Of a stretch of DNA of 64,000 bases, positions 57,942 through 64,000 are shown piece after piece. The notes below the pieces were generated by a model. That model had not been told where the DNA came from. It searched no databases and saw only the letters and a list, made by a program, of their open reading frames with translations. Made by a program: the position numbers and the translations under genes. Position 1 is the first letter of the stretch, and each line of letters begins with the position of its first letter. Location of the stretch: positions 1-64,000 of the forward strand of contig JAZROQ010000041.1 in the NCBI GenBank assembly GCA_045648765.1, in the 5' to 3' direction. The stretch is from RGIG3009 sp045648765 (GTDB lineage Bacteria; Bacillota; Clostridia; Oscillospirales; Acutalibacteraceae).

Positions 57942-59006
57942 TTATTGCCAGAAGAAAAGATATTGGGGATTATTTCTAATTAGGTATAAAACCAAGAAGC
58001 AAACTACAAAGACATATACAATTATACGACTTTTCTTTTCGAAGGAATAGATAACTTCCGGTAAACTAATACATAAGAAAAGCGAGTAATATTGCTGAAT
58101 GCGCATAAAGGATTGATTTTGAAAAACAAGTAACGAGGACAACAGAGTTAGTAATGTAATATTAAAAATCCTGGTGGCATTTTCTGTTCTGTTTTTGTAA
58201 TAAAAATAGAACACCAAAACAACTAAACACATAAGTGATAAAACAGCCGCGTAAGTTTCTGCTCCACCAACAGCATAATCAATTTGATCTTCACCAAACC
58301 CCAATATTTCTGCAAGAGGGCCGTAAATACCCTTCCCCAAAAACGTAACAACCCCGATTATTATGGTAGCTATGACAACATACGGAATAGTAATAGGAAT
58401 ATTTGCTATGAAATAATACGGAAAGAAAACAACGGATGATTTATGAATTAAAAACGCGATAAATGCTAATATAGTAAATTTGAAAAACTTTCTTTCTTTT
58501 ATGTATTTGTAACCTAAAAATACGATTAACGCGGTTGCGATCGTTTGACGATGACCGGTTAAAGCGTAGAAAGAATAGAACAGAATCGAATATAAAAAGA
58601 AACTAAAGCAAGGGTCTTTTGAATTCTTGTAAATCCACACCGCCATAAACCCAGTAAATAAAAGGGCAATAAAAATCAAAAACACTTGATAGTCCTTGCA
58701 GAAAATTTGGGAAATTTTCTCAACCAAAGCATAACCAGGGTCTTTAATTTCCTTTCCTTTGAAAAGATAATCAAAAATATTTTCCAAAATAGTAGACCAA
58801 GGAGTTTGCTTAACACGTTCAAAAGCATTCTTGTATTCAAGTGTATCCGCACCTATGTCAACATGTCGAAAACCCGAAATCAAAACCCATTGAAATGCAA
58901 CTATTCCACAATATAACTTTTTATTATTATCTTTATTGTTTTTGCTTTGTAACAAAAACAATGCCCAGAAAAAAATCAGAGCAATATTAGTTAAGTATAC
59001 TGTCAT
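57942..59006 (-). CDS. EpsG-family polysaccharide polymerase
   Basis: The 354-residue membrane protein has about 10 helices and the EpsG signature SGFRHVDIGADTLEYKNAF near residue 44. Tandem short helices and the TGHRQTIATALIV segment match polymerases of the Wzy/EpsG group, which link repeat units outside the membrane. It begins at ATG 59006. The adjoining flippase supports this role. Confidence 0.88.
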   Translation of the reverse strand: MTVYLTNIALIFFWALFLLQSKNNKDNNKKLYCGIVAFQWVLISGFRHVDIGADTLEYKNAFERVKQTPWSTILENIFDYLFKGKEIKDPGYALVEKISQIFCKDYQVFLIFIALLFTGFMAVWIYKNSKDPCFSFFLYSILFYSFYALTGHRQTIATALIVFLGYKYIKERKFFKFTILAFIAFLIHKSSVVFFPYYFIANIPITIPYVVIATIIIGVVTFLGKGIYGPLAEILGFGEDQIDYAVGGAETYAAVLSLMCLVVLVFYFYYKNRTENATRIFNITLLTLLSSLLVFQNQSFMRIQQYYSLFLCISLPEVIYSFEKKSRIIVYVFVVCFLVLYLIRNNPQYLFFWQ

Positions 59007-59102
59007 TATGATTACCTTTCCAGTTGTTTATAATGCTGATGAACAATTCGTTGGCAAATTAAATTAAATGAACATATTACTTATTCGCGATGTTTTTCAA
59101 GT

Positions 59103-60299
59103 TCATTTTAACAAGTCTTTATATAAATTGAGGTGTTCGGCAATAAGTTCTTTCTTAGAAAAATTCTTTTCAGCAAACAACCGACAATTATCAGCATAAT
59201 ATTTTTTAGTCTTTTGCTTAATTTCCGTTATCGCCTCGATAAGATTATCCGTTCCAATTTTAACAACATTTCCGCAACCTTCTCCAATCAGTTCCGGTGT
59301 TGCCGTAACATCGTATCCAACAGCAGGGGTTCCACAGGCAATAGCTTCTGCTGTTGTTTTACCAAACGTTTCTTGTATAGACGGATTAAGAAAAACATCC
59401 GCCATAGAGTAATATTTAACAAGTTCGGTTGTGTTGTTTACTTCGCCTACCGAGACAATGTTTTTTGGTAAAGATATACCTTGAGGCATACTGCCAACGA
59501 GAACAAACTTCACATCCGGCAACCGTTCTGCCGCTTGCAAAAACACATTTATTCCTTTTGCTTCGCTCCATGTTTGCGAAACACCAAGAACTACAAAATC
59601 ATCAACAAATCCCAATTTTTCTCTAATTTCGTTTTCTGTGGGCTTAAAAACTTCTAAATCTATCCAGTTATATATTTTTTTAACAATTTTAGCGTTTTTT
59701 AAAAAGGACTGTTTGGCTTCGTTGGTAACCCAATCTGAAACTCCAATCACTGCCAGTTTGTTAATGTTTGAAAAGAGTTTTTTCTTATCTAAAAAAATCT
59801 TTTTACTTCTATCAAAAAACCAACTCTTGTTCCATCTTTTCAGCGATGGACAGTTGTTGCAAACGGATTTCCATTTATCACAATTAACATCGTTATAATG
59901 GCAACAATGTCCTGTCATTAACCAAAAATCGTGTAATGTAATTACTGTTGCGATATCTTTTTTTGCTATAAATTTAAGCAGTAATGGTAAATTTATATAA
60001 TTCCCATGGAGATTTCGAAGATGAATAATGTCGGGGGGGTCTTTAGAAATAAATTTAAGCAGTTTTCTTGTGCTAAAGTAAGAAAAATACCCTTGCAAGC
60101 CAAAAAAGCGCGAACAAAAACCATGAATTTTATAATCCGCTTTATTGCCTATAATATATAAATTATGGGCTTGTTTATTTGTTTTTGTTGCAGCAACAAC
60201 AGATTCAATCCCGTGCTCTGCAAGTGCATCGTCAAGTTCCATTACGGTTCTTCCCGTACTGCTTATTCCATAAACAGCATTTATTTGTAAAACTTTCAA
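59103..60299 (-). CDS. Glycosyltransferase family 4
   Basis: The 398-residue protein starts MKVLQINAVYGISSTGRTV, has HDFWLMTGHCCHY with several Cys in the next 20 residues (possible metal site, CDKWKSVCNNCP), and the C-domain nucleotide site ETFGKTTAEAIACGTPAVGY with the E-x7-E motif. GGAGGGAAAGCG precedes the ATG. The LLHDFWLMTGHC stretch is characteristic of a Bacteroidetes/Clostridia GT4 group active in capsule synthesis. Donor sugar unknown. Confidence 0.9.
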   Translation of the reverse strand: MKVLQINAVYGISSTGRTVMELDDALAEHGIESVVAATKTNKQAHNLYIIGNKADYKIHGFCSRFFGLQGYFSYFSTRKLLKFISKDPPDIIHLRNLHGNYINLPLLLKFIAKKDIATVITLHDFWLMTGHCCHYNDVNCDKWKSVCNNCPSLKRWNKSWFFDRSKKIFLDKKKLFSNINKLAVIGVSDWVTNEAKQSFLKNAKIVKKIYNWIDLEVFKPTENEIREKLGFVDDFVVLGVSQTWSEAKGINVFLQAAERLPDVKFVLVGSMPQGISLPKNIVSVGEVNNTTELVKYYSMADVFLNPSIQETFGKTTAEAIACGTPAVGYDVTATPELIGEGCGNVVKIGTDNLIEAITEIKQKTKKYYADNCRLFAEKNFSKKELIAEHLNLYKDLLK

Positions 60300-60379
60300 C
60301 GCTTTCCCTCCTTTTTTACACTTTGATAAAGAGCCAAAAACATCATATTATAACTATAGGAATTATGGATTTTTTAAAA

Positions 60380-61285
60380 TCACCGAAAAATTTTTCTGAT
60401 AATAAGAATCAGAAAACGACGTATCAAACTGTGAACTTTTTTTATTTTAATGGTGAACGGAAGCAAAATCATATTTTCGATTTTTGAGCATCCTTCTTTA
60501 AACTTGATTTGATTGCAATACAGCCAAATATTTTGCAACTTTTTTTCGTCATCTGAGACACGATCGATAAGTTGTAATAGATACGCCCTTGTTTCCTCGT
60601 GCAAGCGATTTCTCTTCTTCACCGAAACTTGGGAAGCGTGTTTACGATTTTTCACCAAAACACTATCGTACGCAAAAAAACCATAATCTAACAAGCAGAG
60701 TTCCATCCAATATATCCAATCAAGGATATACACATACTTTGTACTGAATTTCCCCGCTTCATCGATTGCATTCTTGGAAATCAACAAAGCACATCCGTTT
60801 AATCCGTTACCTTTCATCATTCTGTTAAACATCTCGTTTGATGTGTAAAATCCCATTTTGGCGGGCCTTTTGATTCTTGAAACAACTTCCCCGCTTGCAT
60901 TAATAACATCACTTGAGCACATAATGATTGTTTTTCCGTCAGTAAAGTTGTTTTGTTTTATGCATTGGATTGCCGATTCTACTTTTTGAGGATAATAAAC
61001 ATCATCGTGCGAAAGCCAAGAAAACCATTCCCCACTCATTTTGCTTATACCATAGTTTAGCGCCGAAGCACATCCGCCGTTTTCTTTTGTAAAATATTTA
61101 ATTTTATCACCATACGACAGTGCAATTCTTTCCGTTTCACCACCATCGGTAGAACCATCATTCACGACTATAATCTCGATATTTTTATAGGTTTGGTTTA
61201 TCGCTGAATCAATAGCCTCTTTCATATAATTACCACCATTATATACCGGAATAATAATGGAAACCAACGGATTATATTCGTTCAT
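60380..61285 (-). CDS. Glycosyltransferase family 2
   Basis: ATG 61285 follows TAGGAGAATCTTT on the minus strand. The 301-residue protein has VSIIIPVYNGGNYMKEAIDS, VVNDGSTDGG and SWLSHDDVYYPQKVE, the nucleotide-binding and metal-binding motifs of GT-A family 2 enzymes, with catalytic Asp expected near WIYWMELCLL. It would transfer one sugar of the repeat unit. The basic, helical C-terminal end may touch the membrane. Confidence 0.9.
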   Translation of the reverse strand: MNEYNPLVSIIIPVYNGGNYMKEAIDSAINQTYKNIEIIVVNDGSTDGGETERIALSYGDKIKYFTKENGGCASALNYGISKMSGEWFSWLSHDDVYYPQKVESAIQCIKQNNFTDGKTIIMCSSDVINASGEVVSRIKRPAKMGFYTSNEMFNRMMKGNGLNGCALLISKNAIDEAGKFSTKYVYILDWIYWMELCLLDYGFFAYDSVLVKNRKHASQVSVKKRNRLHEETRAYLLQLIDRVSDDEKKLQNIWLYCNQIKFKEGCSKIENMILLPFTIKIKKVHSLIRRFLILIIRKIFR

Positions 61286-61329
61286 AAAGATTCTCCTAAA
61301 AATCACATTATTTTACATATAAAACGCTT

Positions 61330-62463
61330 TCAAAAACGGCCTTGTTTTCTTAAACTTTTTAATATTTTTTCTGTATTTTCACCAAAAAAAGATTCACCGG
61401 ACAACATTTGTGGAAACCATACGGATTGTCCCTTGAAATTTGCTTCAATTACTACAACATTATTGTTACTGTCGACGGTGAAATCCCATGAAACGGTACC
61501 GATATTTGCGGTCATCTCGTGCAATCGTTTTGCGGTTGAAATAAGTCTACCAACAAAACTTAATTTGTATCCCTCAAACTTAATCCCTGTATCAGGATGG
61601 ACTTCAAAACATTCAGATGAATCTCCATAACCCAGTCTATATGCATATTTCGCAAGACAACCTTCATTTGTCAATGCTATTGACATTCCACCGGCATGAA
61701 TATTATCTACTTCACTGCCTCCACCGCCAATTCGTAAAGAAATTGGCGCAATTTCCACAGAATCATCAACAATATACGAAATCACACGACAGGTATTAAC
61801 TGAGCCAGGATAAAGAGTAGATAATTCTTTGTTTGCAAGTATTTTTTCTTGTACAGTAAAGTTTGATTTGTATTTTTTAATAATGTCTTCTGCCGATACT
61901 CCACTACGGACATCTTTGCCATCTATCATATTTACCAAGACAACATTATTACCCGAGCTTGAGTCAACGGTAGGTTTAATTACGGCCTCTCCCACATTAC
62001 TAAGAATTTCAATTGCCTTTTCTTTTGAAATAAGATGTCGGTTATAATCATAAAATTTTCCATGGTTATTAAAGACAAAATAATCAGGAGTTCTTACACC
62101 TTCAATTTTATTGTTGTAAAATAATTCATTGAGATTCTTGTCAGCATATACAAGACAATATACATAATCATTAATTTTGGGTGCAATTTTTGTTGTATAA
62201 AGAATTTCGGGTAAATAATCAATATGATGCACTCCACTAACAACCTCATATAACCTATGCCAACGGTTAGAAATCTTTTTTCCATAGTTTTTTTTCCAAA
62301 ACTCATCAAAGTTTTTTTGTTGTTCAACTGTCCATTTAACATTTTTGTAAAGTGGTGCTTTTCTTAGAATTGCTATCCATTCAGCAATAAAAACCTTAAG
62401 GACTTCGATTTTTTGTGGAAACTTCAAAAAGAAAATTAACATCTTTTTATATAATCGCTTCAT
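61330..62463 (-). CDS. Sugar-transfer-associated ATP-grasp protein
   Basis: ATG 62463 follows GGGAGTACATTGAT on the minus strand. The 377-residue protein fits the ATPgrasp_ST group: VIKPTVDSSSGNNVVLV, FTVQEKILANKEL, NTCRVISYIVDD, NIHAGGMSIAL and TVSWDFTVDSNNNVVVIEAN, the last with Glu and Asn of an ATP-grasp metal site. Such proteins occur in capsule clusters and may join amino acids or other acids to sugars; none I recall is biochemically defined. It precedes the GT2 gene in the operon. Confidence 0.85.
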   Translation of the reverse strand: MKRLYKKMLIFFLKFPQKIEVLKVFIAEWIAILRKAPLYKNVKWTVEQQKNFDEFWKKNYGKKISNRWHRLYEVVSGVHHIDYLPEILYTTKIAPKINDYVYCLVYADKNLNELFYNNKIEGVRTPDYFVFNNHGKFYDYNRHLISKEKAIEILSNVGEAVIKPTVDSSSGNNVVLVNMIDGKDVRSGVSAEDIIKKYKSNFTVQEKILANKELSTLYPGSVNTCRVISYIVDDSVEIAPISLRIGGGGSEVDNIHAGGMSIALTNEGCLAKYAYRLGYGDSSECFEVHPDTGIKFEGYKLSFVGRLISTAKRLHEMTANIGTVSWDFTVDSNNNVVVIEANFKGQSVWFPQMLSGESFFGENTEKILKSLRKQGRF

Positions 62464-62492
62464 ATCAATGTACTCCCAAACCACTATTGAGT

Positions 62493-63386
62493 CTAAGACA
62501 AACTAAGCCAATCACCTAAGCAACGCTCCCATTCCGGTGGCTGGAACAACTGAAATCCACCACCGGCAAAGAAGGTGTATTCACCAAAATAAATTTTGCC
62601 ATTAAGTTCGTATAAATCTACTCTTACAAACTTTTTGTCCTTGGCAAATTTTGTGGCAATTTCTTTCATTTCGTCAAACATTTTTGGCTTATCCACAGGT
62701 TTATCAGACCAAGGATGACTTCTTTTAACATCAAGGTGGTTAAAATCCATATCATAAAAGTCAAATCTGCAGTCTGTAGCCCTATCAGTCACCATAAGCA
62801 TCATTTTAGGTTTTCCGTTAAAACAATAAAATTTATAATCATCAATACTGTTTTCCGGATTACCCTCGTCAACCATAAATTGCTCAGCGATTATGTAAGG
62901 TTCGATACCTTTATATGGATACTCACGACCTGCATAATAAAAATCTTGTTTGATGCGCTTGCTGAAAAAAGATCTCATTTCATCGATTTCTTTTTTGGTA
63001 AGAGCCGACTTGTTCTTTATCACTTTAGTGCTGCCAGAATCGTGGTTACATTTGAGAACAAACTTTTCCGGCAAGGCATTAAAATCAATGTCATCAAAAG
63101 ACTTCCATGCTCCAAGTAGCGGAAAAAGATACTCCTCGCCCAAAGTTTGCTTTATATGTTCACGAACAGCAAGCTTGTCAACAAGTTTTGTATATTCGGG
63201 GCGTTTATCGTTAATTTTTAACCATTGAAGTTTTTCATTAAAACCTTTTGGGACCTTGAAATTTATAAACTTTCCTGTTGTGGAAAAATAGAAAATTTGA
63301 AGATATAGTTTGTCAGGAAGAAACTTCAGAGCATACATTATTTTCCCTCTAATATTTCTCCCGAAAATTTTTCTCAAATCTATCAT
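62493..63386 (-). CDS. TupA-like ATP-grasp glycan-modifying protein
   Basis: The 297-residue protein shows family features: FNEKLQWLKINDKRPEYTKLVDK near residue 48, FVLKCNHDSGSTKVIK (the ATP-binding Lys-rich turn), YIIAEQFMVDEGNP, DDYKFYCFNGKPKMM and FVRVDLYELNGKIYFGEYTF, with the Asp-x-Tyr and Glu metal ligands. TupA-like proteins are thought to attach amino acids to surface glycans (teichuronopeptide-type). ATG 63386 follows AAGGAG at long spacing. It lies between an epimerase gene and a second ATP-grasp gene. Confidence 0.87.
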   Translation of the reverse strand: MIDLRKIFGRNIRGKIMYALKFLPDKLYLQIFYFSTTGKFINFKVPKGFNEKLQWLKINDKRPEYTKLVDKLAVREHIKQTLGEEYLFPLLGAWKSFDDIDFNALPEKFVLKCNHDSGSTKVIKNKSALTKKEIDEMRSFFSKRIKQDFYYAGREYPYKGIEPYIIAEQFMVDEGNPENSIDDYKFYCFNGKPKMMLMVTDRATDCRFDFYDMDFNHLDVKRSHPWSDKPVDKPKMFDEMKEIATKFAKDKKFVRVDLYELNGKIYFGEYTFFAGGGFQLFQPPEWERCLGDWLSLS

Positions 63387-63391
63387 TTTAT

Positions 63392-64000
63392 TTATAGATT
63401 CTCCTTATACCATTCTATTGCCAATTTAATTCCGTCTTTAAAGCTATAATCGGGGTCATAGTCCAATAATCTTTTTGCTTTGCTTATGTCAGCGTTAGAG
63501 TGTTTAATATCACCTTTGCGGTCGGGGCCAAAATTAGGTTCGATGTCTAATCCCAAAGCAGCGGTAAGTCCGTAGTAAATATCAATCAAATATTCTCTGC
63601 CACCATAAGCAATGTTATAAGCCTCACCCGCTGCTTCGCTGGAGGCAAGACAAGCTTTAAGATTTGCTTCGATGACATTATCGACATAGGTGAAGTCACG
63701 ACTTTGCTTGCCATCACCATTGATGGTGGGTGTTTCACCATTGAGAAGTTGTTTTAAGAATTTGGGGATAACAGCAGCATAGGCACCATCCGGATCTTGA
63801 CGACGACCAAAAACGTTAAAATAACGCATACCATATGTATCCAAGCCGTAAAGTTTGGTATACAGTTTGCCCCATTCTTCGTCGCAACGTTTGGTAAGAG
63901 CATAAGGAGAAAGAAGGTTGCCTTCCCTACCTTCTGTTTTGGGGAGATTAGGTTCATCCCCATAAACGGAGGAACTGGAAGCATAAACAAATTTTTTAAC
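63392..64000 (-). CDS. NAD-dependent UDP-sugar epimerase (WbpP/TviC-like), N-terminus outside window
   Basis: The frame is open from the right edge at 64000 (minus strand) to its stop codon at 63392; the N-terminal NAD-binding part is beyond the window. The 202 visible residues begin KKFVYASSSSVYGD, contain the catalytic YALTK pair, then MRYFNVFGRRQDPDGAYAAV, SRDFTYVDNV and the closing KLAIEWYKENL. The RQDPDGAYAAVIPKF stretch is typical of UDP-GlcNAc(A) 4-epimerases. It would supply a UDP-sugar to the glycosyltransferases downstream and is the first visible gene of the operon here. Confidence 0.9.
   Translation of the reverse strand, partial: VKKFVYASSSSVYGDEPNLPKTEGREGNLLSPYALTKRCDEEWGKLYTKLYGLDTYGMRYFNVFGRRQDPDGAYAAVIPKFLKQLLNGETPTINGDGKQSRDFTYVDNVIEANLKACLASSEAAGEAYNIAYGGREYLIDIYYGLTAALGLDIEPNFGPDRKGDIKHSNADISKAKRLLDYDPDYSFKDGIKLAIEWYKENL

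Overview
The window reads as chromosomal DNA of an endospore-forming member of the Clostridia (Firmicutes/Bacillota), low to moderate in G+C and perhaps from the Oscillospirales. Four things support this: sporulation genes (spoIIID, spoIVB, spo0A), the SCIFF peptide with its radical SAM maturase (a near-signature of Clostridia), the Firmicutes order yicC-remA-gmk-rpoZ-priA-def-fmt-rsmB-rlmN-prpC-prkC-rsgA, and Gram-positive ribosome binding sites with frequent TTG and GTG starts. Family or species placement is inference.

Layout. 0-1.5 kb holds the tail of a D-Ala-D-Ala carboxypeptidase, rluB and a small GNAT-like protein. 1.5-4.8 kb is a biotin-dependent carboxyltransferase operon (acyl-CoA carboxyltransferase, biotin carrier, OadA-type 5S subunit) with no membrane decarboxylase subunit. 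4.8-16.8 kb is the long housekeeping operon from yicC to rsgA, covering transcription, replication restart, formylmethionine handling, rRNA modification and the PASTA kinase/phosphatase pair. 16.8-25.5 kb has SCIFF and its maturase, an Orn/Lys/Arg decarboxylase-like enzyme, cca, prfC, an ArsC-fold protein, mutY, a dCMP deaminase and an SDR reductase. 25.5-29.2 kb is a carbohydrate ABC importer without its ATPase. 29.2-31.9 kb (minus strand) is an HD protein-rlmD-CDF exporter operon. 32-38.7 kb has a DUF368 lipid-carrier transporter, murD, two M42 peptidases, a GNAT, a PLP enzyme and spoIIID. 38.7-41.2 kb has pyrR with a small Cys-rich unknown, then spoIVB.

41.2-47.6 kb looks like an insertion between spoIVB and spo0A, which are adjacent in many spore formers. 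It begins with a palindromic repeat of REP type. Next comes a promoter followed by an extended fold-back RNA and a UUCG terminator hairpin, then a two-gene unit of unknown function: a membrane protein and a HEPN-like protein with an R-x4-H motif. The rest is a sugar-phosphate dehydrogenase/aldolase operon divergent from its SorC-type regulator, and a phosphodiesterase. I consider the RNA plus membrane protein plus HEPN unit (41.3-43.4 kb) the best candidate for an undescribed system.

47.6-53.4 kb has spo0A, a tyrosine recombinase, a 0.9-kb AT-rich stretch with inverted repeats and no convincing gene, a lone initiator tRNA, a HAD phosphatase, a nitrilase-family enzyme and a stomatin-like SPFH protein. 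53.4-64 kb (minus strand, AT-rich) is the distal part of a surface polysaccharide operon: a UDP-GlcNAc-type epimerase (cut by the window edge), two ATP-grasp genes, three glycosyltransferases, an EpsG-like polymerase, an acyltransferase, a flippase and a nucleotidyltransferase-fold protein.

All calls come from reading the sequence and recalling family motifs. No database search was run, and coordinates of promoters and hairpins were worked out by hand.
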